A DNA stretch of 29,220 nt, from positions 908-30,127 of the forward strand of contig DBTW01000013.1 in the NCBI GenBank assembly GCA_002307245.1, given 5' to 3'. The stretch comes from Spirochaetaceae bacterium UBA1306 (GTDB taxonomy: Bacteria; Spirochaetota; Spirochaetia; Treponematales; Rectinemataceae). A program made the translations under genes and the position numbers. Numbering within the stretch: position 1 is the stretch's first letter; the number at the start of each line of letters is the position of its first letter. Below the pieces are notes generated by a model. That model saw only the letters and a list, made by a program, of their open reading frames with translations, had not been told where the DNA came from and ran no database searches. Of this stretch, positions 1 through 7,214 are shown one piece after another.

Positions 1-351
1 GGGGGATAGTATTTCGATTGACCAGTCGGGAGCCCCGCGAGCGCCGCGCTTGGTAAGCTTGGATTTGTCGCAGAAGACGACAATATCAGGCTGCACGACT
101 GTATCGACTTCCTCATCCTCTTCCCCTGAGGCGGGCAGGAGCACGTCGAAGGGAGCGTCGTAGGCCTTGCAAGGTTTGCCCTTCAAGAAGAGGCCGATCT
201 CTACATATAGCTTGCCGCTGAGCTCTTGATGCTCTCGCATCGGCGCGGGGCTCATTGCCCATGCTTGGCCGTCTATGAGTTCCCAGCGTTCCTCGTCGGG
301 CCAGCTGCGATAATGGCGATAGGTAAAGCGCTCGTTGGGATTTGGTTTCAT
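1..351 (-). CDS. Uma2 family endonuclease (DUF820), 3' end cut by window edge
   Basis: Reading the minus strand from ATG at 351 gives 117 codons open to the window edge, so the C-terminus is missing. The protein begins MKPNPNERFTYRHYRSWPDE and carries the Uma2 pattern: ELIDG near the start, a FDVLLP strand (Asp69), VQPDIVVFCD (Asp89) and PDWSIEILSP (Glu113) at the edge. In this PD-(D/E)XK-like family the Asp of PDI and the Glu of the EILSP strand are the usual catalytic acids; the following Lys should lie just outside. Family members are putative restriction-type nucleases whose biological role is poorly known. No Shine-Dalgarno sequence sits directly before the ATG. Instead the start codon overlaps the stop of a 27-codon upstream ORF (ATGA), so translation is probably coupled. 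Family call is confident; activity is inference. Confidence 0.85.
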   Translation of the reverse strand, partial: MKPNPNERFTYRHYRSWPDEERWELIDGQAWAMSPAPMREHQELSGKLYVEIGLFLKGKPCKAYDAPFDVLLPASGEEDEEVDTVVQPDIVVFCDKSKLTKRGARGAPDWSIEILSP

Positions 352-431
352 GCAGTTTCGCCTACATAAATTTGAGCGAAACTGCTGGTCAGGAGCGCGT
401 AGCGGTCCTGACCGATTCCCATTCGTTCCAT
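348..431 (-). CDS. 27-aa leader ORF coupled to the Uma2 gene
   Basis: On the minus strand, ATG at 431-429 opens a 27-codon frame beginning MERMGIGQDRYALLTS and ending at TGA (350-348), which overlaps the Uma2 ATG (351-349) as ATGA. A strong GGAGGAA (437-431 on the minus strand) abuts the ATG, although it is rather close to it. Two perfect inverted repeats lie inside the frame (352-385 and 387-413). I do not recognise the peptide. It could be a leader peptide that admits ribosomes to the Uma2 start, a small partner protein, or chance translation of a dispersed palindromic repeat. The SD, the exact ATGA overlap and the lack of another SD for the nuclease gene favour real translation, but a frame this short is weak evidence. 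Confidence 0.45.
   Translation of the reverse strand: MERMGIGQDRYALLTSSFAQIYVGETA
352..413. repeat. Two adjacent perfect inverted repeats
   Basis: The first repeat has 10-bp arms (GCAGTTTCGC at 352-361, GCGAAACTGC at 376-385) around a 14-nt A/T-rich loop. The second has 8-bp arms (GGTCAGGA at 387-394, TCCTGACC at 406-413) around 11 nt. They are separated by one base, and the first abuts the Uma2 start codon. Neither has a T-tract on either strand, so they do not look like intrinsic terminators. A regulatory mRNA fold or a dispersed REP-like element are the two obvious readings. Confidence 0.6.
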
Positions 432-437
432 TCCTCC

Positions 438-446
438 AGTATAGCA
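438..446 (-). promoter_or_regulatory. Possible extended -10 (TGCTATACT) for leader ORF/Uma2
   Basis: The minus strand reads TGCTATACT, an extended -10 match (TG-n-TATACT); no good -35 is visible. If used, transcription would start at about 431, on the ATG of the leader ORF, giving a leaderless mRNA without the GGAGG. The promoter and the SD therefore cannot both be used as drawn. One of them may be coincidental. Confidence 0.3.
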
Positions 447-511
447 GATACGCGCGCCGTCGCCCGGGACGATTGAATCGGAAGCCAATATCCCTCATTT
501 CCCCCCGAGCC

Positions 512-541
512 TTGCGAATTCGGCTCTTCGCGTGCTACAGT
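512..541 (+). promoter_or_regulatory. Candidate sigma-70 promoter of smc
   Basis: TTGCGA (512-517) and TACAGT (536-541) are separated by 18 nt, and a TG two bases before the -10 adds an extended-element match. Predicted transcription start is near 548, leaving about 30 nt of leader before the GTG at 578. Match quality is moderate; the call rests on position and spacing only. Confidence 0.35.
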
Positions 542-577
542 CCTAGGCTAGGATTTTTGGCAAACGAGGGCAGTTTA

Positions 578-3500
578 GTGTTCTTAAAAAGTCTCGAGAT
601 CTTTGGCTTTAAGTCCTTCGCTGATCGTACATTAATAGAATTCTCAGATGGCATATCGGCCCTGCTCGGCCCCAACGGCTGTGGCAAGTCCAACGTCGTC
701 GACGCGATAAAATGGGTAGTCGGCGAGCAGTCTGCCCGCTCCCTGCGCGCGGATTCGATGGAAGACGTGATCTTCAACGGTACGGAGACCCGCAAGCCGC
801 TCTCAGTGGCCGAGGTGACTGTCACCATCTCCAACGAGGCGGGGCTATTGAGCTCGATAGACGCCCCCGAGATAGCCATCAAGCGCCGGCTCTACCGTTC
901 TGGCGAGGCCGAGTACTTCATCAACAATACCCAGGTCAAGCTCAAGGAGCTGCGCGAGCTCTTCTGGGACACGGGCATCGGCAAGTCGGCCTACTCCGTG
1001 ATGGAGCAGGGCAAGATCGACCAGATCCTCTCCTCCAAGCCGGAGGACCGGCGCTACCTCTTCGAGGAGGCGGCGGGCATCACCAAGCACAAGGTGCGCT
1101 CCCGCGAGGCCGAGCAGAAGCTTGAGAAGACCGAAGAGAACATGAAGCAGGTCGGCGGGGTTCTCGCCGAGGTCAAGCGCAGTCACGACAGCCTCAAGTC
1201 TCAGTCCGAGAAGACACTCAAGTACCGGGCCCTCCGCGAGGAGATCTTCGCCGCCGAGCTGGACCTCCACCTGCTGCGCCTGCGGCAGTTCGTACAGGAA
1301 AAGGACCGCCGCGACGAGGACATCGCGGTCAAGACCCGGGAGCGCGACAAGGTCAAGGCCGAGATCGACGGGATCAACCTCTCGCTCGAGGAGAACTTCG
1401 ACGTCGTGAACGGCATGGAGGCCAAGCTCGTCGAGCACCAGAAGACGGTCTTCGGCCTCGCTGTCGAGGTCAAGGGCAAGCAGGACAAGCGCAAGTTCCT
1501 CGTCGAGCGCGTGGGCGAGTCCCGCGGCAAGATGCAGCAGGCTCAGCTCCGCGCCAAGGGCCTTCGCGAGCGCATCGAGGGCTTGCGCGAGGACGAGGCC
1601 GAGAAGGAAGGGGAGCTGTCGAGCCTCCGCGCGCGGCTGCGCGAGATCGAGAAGAACATCGCCGACTTCGAGGCGGGCATCAAGGCGGCCGAGGCGGGCA
1701 TCCGCGATAACGACGCGGGCGTCGCCCGCGCCGAGGCCGACATCGCAGCCCTCGAGGACAAGCGGGCCGAGGCCCGCAAGCGCCTCGACGCGATCACCGA
1801 GGACATCGTCGCCCAGCTCGACGCGAGGCTGAAAGAGAGCGGCTACTCGGCCCAGGAACGGCACAAGGCCGAGGAGGCCATCGAGTCGCTCATCAGCGCC
1901 GTGCGCGCGCGGCTGTCGGGCAAGGGCGCCATCCTCGAGGACCTGCGCACCCTGCGCGAGACCGCGGCCAACGAGGCCCGCGACGGCATCGTCGCGAAGG
2001 CCGCCTCCGACCTGGCCGAGACCGCCGCCCAGCTCGAGGAGCTGGCCCTGCGCTACCAGGACTACAAGAAGACCACGCCTTCCTTCATCGACGAGTTCCT
2101 CTCCCCGGAGGGCATCATCACGAAGAAGCGCGGCATCGACCGCGAGATCGGCGAGTGCGACTTAGGCGTCGCCGAGCGGCGCGGCCGCATCGCGGCGCTG
2201 CAGAAGGACAGCAAGGCGCTGGGCGAGAAGGTGGACGAGTACCGCAGGACCCTCGAGGACCAGCGCGGGAACCGCATCCGCATGCAGACCCAGGCGACGG
2301 GCGCGGAGGAGGCCCTCGGCCTGCTACGCCGCGAGATCGCGGGGCAAGAGGGCTACCTCAAGGAGCTCGAGAACGAGGCCTTCCTCGAGGAAAAGCGGCT
2401 CAAGGAAGGCGAGGAGGAGCTGGGCGGCATCGACGAGGAGATAGCCGACATCGAGCGCCGGGGCAAGGAGCTCAACGCCGAGCTCGAGCGGCTCGAGAAG
2501 GACATCGCCCTCAAGAACTCCGACCTCACGAAGCGCCAGGACGAGCTGAAGCGGAAGATGGAGCGGCTGGGGCTCCTCCAGGGCGAGCTCGAGCGCCTGC
2601 ACCTCGGACTGGCCCAGACCGAGACCGAGATCCGCAACGTGAAGGAGAACTTCTCCGAGCAGTACTCGCGGGACCTCATGGAGTTCGAGACGCGCATGTT
2701 CGAGCTCCAGACGCCGGTGGCGGGCCTGCGCGAGGCCCTCGCCGCGCTCAAGCAGCGGCTCAAGGACCTGGGCTCGGTCAACCTCATGGCCCCCGAGGAG
2801 TACGCCGAGGTCAAGGAGCGCTACGACTTCCTCTCCGGCCAGCTCGAGGACCTCGAGAAGGCGCGCTCCGACCTCAAGCGCATAACGGACGAGATCCGCG
2901 ACGAGAGCGCCGCCCTCTTCCTCGAGACCTACAACAAGATCAAGAAGAATTTCCACAACATGTTCCGCCGCCTCTTCGGCGGGGGCCGCGGCGAGCTCCG
3001 GCTCGTCGATCCTTCGCACATCCTCGAGTCGGGCATCGAGATCTACGCCCAGCCCCCCGGGAAGAAGCTCGAGTCCATCGCCCTGCTCTCGGGCGGCGAG
3101 AAGACGCTCACGGCCATCGCCCTGCTCTTCGCGACCTACATGGTCAGGCCCAGCCCCTTCTGCTTCCTCGACGAGATCGACGCGGCCCTCGACGAGCAGA
3201 ACGTCCTGCGCTTCGTGAACCTCCTGCGGGAGTTCGGGCGGATGAGCCAGTTCGTCGTCATCACGCACAACAAGAAGACGGTGACCGGGGCCAACGCCCT
3301 GCTCGGCGTCACGATGGAGGAGTCCGGCGTGACGAAGGTCATAGCCGTGCGCCTCGAGCACTCCGACGGCAAGACTCCCGCGCCCGTCCGTCCTATCGAC
3401 GAACTGGACGAGGAGGAGGTCGAGTACGAGAGCGGCACCGAGCTGCCGCCCGATGACGAGGTGGCCGGCAAGAACGGCCCCTTCAAGCGCCAAGCGCGCG

Positions 3501-3631
3501 CTGCCTCGCGGGCCGAGGCTATAGACAAGGCCGAGGCCGAGGCCGAGGCGATCGACAAGGCGGCGTCGGCAGAGGCGTCGGCCGCGGCCGAGAGCCCAGC
3601 CGGCGTCGAGGCGTCGGAGAAGGAAAGCTAA
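578..3631 (+). CDS. smc: Chromosome segregation/condensation ATPase SMC, apparently hinge-less
   Basis: SMC proteins are ABC-type ATPases that dimerise and organise the chromosome. The start is taken as GTG at 578 because the protein then opens with the family N-terminus (MFLKSLEIFGFKSF) and GAGG lies about 8 nt upstream; an ATG at 335 would add 81 residues of unconserved sequence and run through the promoter region. The 1017-aa product has Walker A GPNGCGKS (31-38), a long coiled coil, signature LSGGEK (837-842) and Walker B ending in Asp865-Glu866 (FCFLDEID). Bacterial SMCs are usually about 1150-1200 aa. The middle (about residues 440-520), where the globular hinge should lie, is mostly charged helix plus TTPSFIDEFLSPEGIITKKR (499-518), without the glycine-rich hinge motifs. 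A charged tail of about 75 residues, including AEAEAEAIDKA, follows the ATPase head. It is followed after 3 nt by the next gene. Confidence 0.95.
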   Translation: MFLKSLEIFGFKSFADRTLIEFSDGISALLGPNGCGKSNVVDAIKWVVGEQSARSLRADSMEDVIFNGTETRKPLSVAEVTVTISNEAGLLSSIDAPEIAIKRRLYRSGEAEYFINNTQVKLKELRELFWDTGIGKSAYSVMEQGKIDQILSSKPEDRRYLFEEAAGITKHKVRSREAEQKLEKTEENMKQVGGVLAEVKRSHDSLKSQSEKTLKYRALREEIFAAELDLHLLRLRQFVQEKDRRDEDIAVKTRERDKVKAEIDGINLSLEENFDVVNGMEAKLVEHQKTVFGLAVEVKGKQDKRKFLVERVGESRGKMQQAQLRAKGLRERIEGLREDEAEKEGELSSLRARLREIEKNIADFEAGIKAAEAGIRDNDAGVARAEADIAALEDKRAEARKRLDAITEDIVAQLDARLKESGYSAQERHKAEEAIESLISAVRARLSGKGAILEDLRTLRETAANEARDGIVAKAASDLAETAAQLEELALRYQDYKKTTPSFIDEFLSPEGIITKKRGIDREIGECDLGVAERRGRIAALQKDSKALGEKVDEYRRTLEDQRGNRIRMQTQATGAEEALGLLRREIAGQEGYLKELENEAFLEEKRLKEGEEELGGIDEEIADIERRGKELNAELERLEKDIALKNSDLTKRQDELKRKMERLGLLQGELERLHLGLAQTETEIRNVKENFSEQYSRDLMEFETRMFELQTPVAGLREALAALKQRLKDLGSVNLMAPEEYAEVKERYDFLSGQLEDLEKARSDLKRITDEIRDESAALFLETYNKIKKNFHNMFRRLFGGGRGELRLVDPSHILESGIEIYAQPPGKKLESIALLSGGEKTLTAIALLFATYMVRPSPFCFLDEIDAALDEQNVLRFVNLLREFGRMSQFVVITHNKKTVTGANALLGVTMEESGVTKVIAVRLEHSDGKTPAPVRPIDELDEEEVEYESGTELPPDDEVAGKNGPFKRQARAASRAEAIDKAEAEAEAIDKAASAEASAAAESPAGVEASEKES

Positions 3632-3634
3632 GCC

Positions 3635-4216
3635 GTGGCGGCGAAGAAGGGCCTGCTCGGTTCGGCGATCGAGGCCGCGAAGCGCGCTTCGCCCAAGAAG
3701 CTCGCGTCCCTCGGCTCCCGCCTGCCCTTCCTAAAGCATGCTCCTGCCCCCTCGCCCGAGCCCTTCTCGGCGATCGAGGACGATACTCCGCTGGGGGACC
3801 TTCTCTCGGCCCAGAACGCCGCTCCCGTCGTCCCCAAGGATGAAGGCCGCGAGTCCATCGATGTCCGCGGCCTCGTCGAGGGCTTGCTGAAGAGGCCCGC
3901 AGTCCTCATCGGCAGCCTCGTCGTCCTCGGCTTCATCCTCCTCGTGGCGGCGGTGTCGATTATCGTGTCGGCGCCGCCCAAGGTCGTGAAGTCCGAGGCT
4001 CCCTTCACGAAGGAGGGCCTGGCCGTCATCAAGGCCTGGCTTCCCCCTCCCGGCGATCCCCTCGAGCCGCGCATTGCGACGGAGCGCGATGGCTCGTACA
4101 GGTACGGGCCGGCCGACGCGGCGAAGCTCGGCCTTCCCGATTCCCCGATCATCCTCGCCGCCATCGCCGACGGCAACGACGCCGAGATCGAGGCGCTCTA
4201 CGGGTCGGCGCCATGA
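3635..4216 (+). CDS. Single-pass membrane protein of unknown function
   Basis: The GTG start at 3635 lies 3 nt after the smc stop; the 3' end overlaps the next gene by ATGA (4213-4216). The 193-aa product has a basic, disordered-looking N-terminal part of about 85 residues, one hydrophobic segment (AVLIGSLVVLGFILLVAAVS, about residues 90-115), and a C-terminal part of about 80 residues (SEAPFTKEGLAVIKAWLPPP...) that would lie in the periplasm if the basic N-terminus stays inside. I do not recognise a family. Its position between smc and a lipoprotein gene suggests co-transcription, not necessarily a shared function. Confidence 0.75.
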   Translation: MAAKKGLLGSAIEAAKRASPKKLASLGSRLPFLKHAPAPSPEPFSAIEDDTPLGDLLSAQNAAPVVPKDEGRESIDVRGLVEGLLKRPAVLIGSLVVLGFILLVAAVSIIVSAPPKVVKSEAPFTKEGLAVIKAWLPPPGDPLEPRIATERDGSYRYGPADAAKLGLPDSPIILAAIADGNDAEIEALYGSAP

Positions 4217-5631
4217 GAGGCCCGAGCCGAGCTACCGTCGTCGTCGCGAGCCTGGCCCTCGCCTTGGGTTCCTGCGTCTCGGCGCCCGCGGCACAGGCGC
4301 CCGCGGCGCCCCTTCCCGCCACACAGGCCCCCGCGGCGCAAGCGCCCACGGCCGCCCTGCCTTCGGGTCCGGTCCCGGCGGCGAAGCCCGCAGATATCGT
4401 CTGGGACGAGTCCTCGGCGCCGTTGGATTCGAGCGCGGCTCCGGCCTCCGCCGCCGCCTCCTCCTCCTCCTCCTCCGACTCAAGCCGCCCGGAAATATCC
4501 TTTCCCTATCACCGCGCGATCAAGCCTTTCTTCATCATCGCCTCGCTCCATGAGCCCGAATTGCCACTCGCCGCGGCCCCGAAGCCGGCAGCCATTGTGA
4601 CGCCGGCGCCTACGGCCGCGGCCGCCCCTGCGGCGATCGTCGCTCCGGCTCAAGAAGCCCAGCCCATCGCCGCCGCGACACCGAAGGCCACCGCCGCATC
4701 ACCGAAGGCCGCGACTGTATCGCCTAAGGCCGCCAGCGCGACCAAGGCGCCCGCGACCGCACAGAAGCCCAAGGAGACGGCTGTCGCCAACGCCCCCTCG
4801 AGCCTCGCCCTCTCGGTCGTCGCCGATCCTGTCCCCCAGACCAAGGCCGATATAGGGCGCAATTATACGGTCGTCGAAGGCAAGCGCTTCGAAGTGCCCT
4901 TCGATGGGACGGGTTGGACCTATTTGGGTGAGAAGACCTTGCGGGAGGGGATAAGCTACGACTCGAGGCGTTACCAGGGCTCCTCCCTCGTGTTCATCCT
5001 CAATCCTATCAAGGCCGGCGATTACATCCTGCGCTTCCAGAGGCAGGATGCCCTCAGGGGCTTGTCCTACGAAGAGCTCATCGGGGTCACCGTGACGCCC
5101 AAACCCGCGGCGACTGTCGCGAGCTCGCCTGTCGCCGCCGCGACGACCGCGAGCGCCGCCGCATCGCCTGCGACCGTATCCACGACCAGCGCGAGCGCAG
5201 CCGTAAACCCCGCGAACGCTACAGCGACGGGCGCGAGCGTCGTCGCAAAACCCTCGAGCGCGACGACGGCGCCCTCGAGCGCGAACGCGGTTACCACGAC
5301 GGCGAGCGCGCCCGCCGGCCTGCTCGTGAATGCGGCTTCCCTAACGACCCCAGAGGCGGCCCTCGCGGCCGCGCGGTCGGAATTGGCGGCCGATAGGCCC
5401 CAGGGCGCTCTCGAAGCCCTCGACCGGCTCATCGCCCTCGCCCCCGCGGGAACCGACGAGGCCTACGTCCTCTACGCCCGTGCCCTGGAGAAGAACGGCC
5501 CGCAAAAGGACATCAAGAGGGCCTACGCCTACTACAAGAAGCTGCGCGACGAATATCCCGAGAGCGCCTTCTGGGACGAGGCCGACGCCAGGGCTTCGTA
5601 CATCGAGCGGCACTATTTCGAGATCCGCTGA
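4213..5631 (+). CDS. Ala/Pro-rich lipoprotein with C-terminal TPR-like domain
   Basis: A 472-aa protein with a type II signal peptide (lipobox LGSC, about residues 17-20). Most of residues 20-115 and 125-205 are low-complexity Ala/Pro/Thr/Ser sequence. A compact, probably beta-rich domain follows (about 213-293, NYTVVEGKRFEVPFDGTGWT...), then a second Ala/Thr/Ser linker. The C-terminal 95 residues (ALAAARSELAADRPQGALEA..., ALEKNGPQKDIKRAYAYYKK) look like two or three tetratricopeptide repeats, comparable to periplasmic BamD/YbgF-type TPR modules. It is probably anchored in a membrane facing the periplasm, with the linkers spanning the cell wall. The start overlaps the previous stop (ATGA). 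No enzyme motif is visible. Confidence 0.8.
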   Translation: MRGPSRATVVVASLALALGSCVSAPAAQAPAAPLPATQAPAAQAPTAALPSGPVPAAKPADIVWDESSAPLDSSAAPASAAASSSSSSDSSRPEISFPYHRAIKPFFIIASLHEPELPLAAAPKPAAIVTPAPTAAAAPAAIVAPAQEAQPIAAATPKATAASPKAATVSPKAASATKAPATAQKPKETAVANAPSSLALSVVADPVPQTKADIGRNYTVVEGKRFEVPFDGTGWTYLGEKTLREGISYDSRRYQGSSLVFILNPIKAGDYILRFQRQDALRGLSYEELIGVTVTPKPAATVASSPVAAATTASAAASPATVSTTSASAAVNPANATATGASVVAKPSSATTAPSSANAVTTTASAPAGLLVNAASLTTPEAALAAARSELAADRPQGALEALDRLIALAPAGTDEAYVLYARALEKNGPQKDIKRAYAYYKKLRDEYPESAFWDEADARASYIERHYFEIR

Positions 5632-5702
5632 AAACTCTAGGGATAATCGGCAATATAAGCATTTTCTGTGAGTCATTGACCGCTACTACTATCCGCCGAG
5701 TT

Positions 5703-5753
5703 GACTGTCCTCTCCGGTACGAAATTCGCGTTCGTGCGTAAATGGGGACAGTC
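5703..5753. repeat. Long interrupted inverted repeat in convergent spacer
   Basis: Between the convergent lipoprotein and argA genes, GACTGTCC (5703-5710) pairs with GGACAGTC (5746-5753), and inside it ACGAA (5719-5723) pairs with TTCGT (5731-5735). There is no T-tract, so a Rho-independent terminator is not supported. It may be an mRNA 3'-end structure or a remnant of a dispersed palindromic repeat. Nothing else was recognised in the 146-nt spacer 5632-5777. Confidence 0.45.
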
Positions 5754-5777
5754 CGTCGGCCACGGCCGGTCTTCGGC

Positions 5778-7130
5778 TTATATTAGCCTCTTCATGTAGA
5801 TTCTGCTCTTGCGGTCTCGGTCGTATGTCTCGCGCCTCTCGGCCGGCAGCTCGTCTACGGTCGCTGCCTGGAAGCCGAGGCTGAGGAACCAGTCCGAGGT
5901 CCGGGTTGTGAGGACGAAGACGCCCTCGAGGCCGAGCCTCTTGGCCTCCTCGGTCAGGTAGCCCACCATGCGCGCGCCGATGCCGAGGTGCTTGTAGCTG
6001 CCGTCCACGGCGAGGCCGGCGATCTCGGCCCAGTTCTCGCCGTAGCGGTGCAGGGCGCCGCAGCCGCGGATCGTGCCGTCGGTCTCGAAGACGGCGTAGT
6101 CCGAGCACTTGCGCTGGAGGTCGCCCTGGGTGCGGCGCACGAGGTTGCCCTCCTGGATGAGGGGCTCCATGATGCGCAGCACGTCTGGGATGTCCGCCTC
6201 GCGCATGGGCCTGATGTTCTCGAAGGGGTCGGCGTGGACCATTGTGCCCGTGCCGAGGGTGGAGAAGACCTCCTTGAGCACGACGCCCTCCTGGTCGCCG
6301 TCGAGGAAGTGGACGCGCTCGACGCCGTTGCGGCAGGCGGTCACCGAGTGCTCGAGCATGTCGCGGTCGGGCCTGCCCAGCTCGAGGCCGGGGATCGCGA
6401 GGATGCGCTCGGCGGCCTGGACGGTGAATCGGCTGACGCGGGAGGCGCCGGTCGCCGGGTCTTCCCGGACGGTGAGGCCCTCGCCCCGCAGGCCCGTGAA
6501 GCTGGAGGAGAAGAGCTCGCCCTCGGTGAGGAAGAAGAGCTTGCGCGCCTTCATGCCCACGGCGAGGGCCGTGGCCAGCTCGATCGAGGAGATGTTATAG
6601 GGCTCGCCTATCGCGCTCCAGCCGATGCAGGGGAGGATGGGGACGAAGTCGTCCTCCATGGATCGCATGATGAGCTCGACGTGGACCTTGTCGACCACGC
6701 CGGTCTGCTGGAAATCGATCCCGTCCCGCACGCCGTAGGAGCGGGCGCGGACCCAGTTGCCGACCACGGCCTCTACCTTGTTGCGGGCGAGCTGGTTCAT
6801 GAGCCGCGTGGCCGTGTCGAAGGCGGCCATCTCGATGAGGGGCATGGCCTCGGGCGTGGAGATGCGCAGGCCCTGGGCCTTCTCGGTCTCGATGCCGTAG
6901 ATCGCGAGGAGCTCGTCGATCCTGGCCCCCCCGGAGGGCACGAGGACGATCTTGATGCCGTTCTCGTGAAGGAGGGCGAGGTCGCTCACGAGGCCGGGGA
7001 AGGAGGGCAGGGCCATCAGCCTGGCCCCGATGCGGAACACGAAGACGGAGCCCTGGAAGCGGTGGGCGTAGACGAAGACTTCCCGGATCAGGTCGGTCTC
7101 GTCGCGGGTCGAGGTGAAATCGTCGCTCAT
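5778..7130 (-). CDS. argA: Amino-acid N-acetyltransferase (N-acetylglutamate synthase)
   Basis: This enzyme acetylates L-glutamate with acetyl-CoA, the first step of arginine synthesis, in the cytoplasm. The 450-aa product has the ArgA layout: an N-terminal amino-acid-kinase-like domain (about residues 20-290, with IKIVLVPSGGARIDELL and later ILPCIGWSAIGEPYNISS) and a C-terminal GNAT acetyltransferase domain (about 300-450, RPMREADIPDVLRIM, then YKHLGIGARMVGYL as the acetyl-CoA-binding loop, and TSDWFLSLGF). Length fits E. coli-type ArgA (about 440 aa). In this family the kinase-like domain usually binds arginine for feedback inhibition. No other arg genes are adjacent. ATG at 7130 gives the expected N-terminus; the SD (AAGGGAG) is weak and rather distant. 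It diverges from the alaX-like gene. Confidence 0.93.
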   Translation of the reverse strand: MSDDFTSTRDETDLIREVFVYAHRFQGSVFVFRIGARLMALPSFPGLVSDLALLHENGIKIVLVPSGGARIDELLAIYGIETEKAQGLRISTPEAMPLIEMAAFDTATRLMNQLARNKVEAVVGNWVRARSYGVRDGIDFQQTGVVDKVHVELIMRSMEDDFVPILPCIGWSAIGEPYNISSIELATALAVGMKARKLFFLTEGELFSSSFTGLRGEGLTVREDPATGASRVSRFTVQAAERILAIPGLELGRPDRDMLEHSVTACRNGVERVHFLDGDQEGVVLKEVFSTLGTGTMVHADPFENIRPMREADIPDVLRIMEPLIQEGNLVRRTQGDLQRKCSDYAVFETDGTIRGCGALHRYGENWAEIAGLAVDGSYKHLGIGARMVGYLTEEAKRLGLEGVFVLTTRTSDWFLSLGFQAATVDELPAERRETYDRDRKSRIYMKRLI

Positions 7131-7160
7131 GGCCTGATGGCTCCCTTCCGCGGAGGATTC

Positions 7161-7184
7161 GCGATCGTGCGATCGCGCGATCGA
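7161..7184. repeat. Three tandem 8-bp GCGATCG(N) units in divergent spacer
   Basis: GCGATCGT, GCGATCGC and GCGATCGA follow each other without gaps, so the palindrome CGATCG recurs every 8 bp (7162, 7170, 7178). They sit in the 84-nt spacer between the divergent argA and alaX-like starts. An operator, a methylation-sensitive GATC cluster or simple repeat slippage are all possible. Confidence 0.5.
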
Positions 7185-7214
7185 TACTACATCGGTCGGC
7201 GCCCTTGCGCTACA

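Noticed and set aside
352..413. Integron attC site
   Set aside because: Two adjacent palindromes suggested it, but the RYYYAAC/GTTRRRY core sites are missing and no integrase is in view.
335..577. Upstream extension of smc to ATG 335
   Set aside because: The 81 extra residues are unlike SMC N-termini and overlap the candidate promoter and the divergent Uma2/leader region; GTG 578 gives the family start.
845..1864. Long minus-strand ORF (339 codons) inside smc
   Set aside because: Low-complexity Leu/Asp/Glu/Val composition caused by high-GC codon bias opposite the coiled coil; no SD or family signal. The same holds for 2324-3493.
5988..7214. Upstream extension of the alaX-like frame across argA
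   Set aside because: It is antisense to argA, repetitive in composition, and the AlaX family start lies at 7215/7224.
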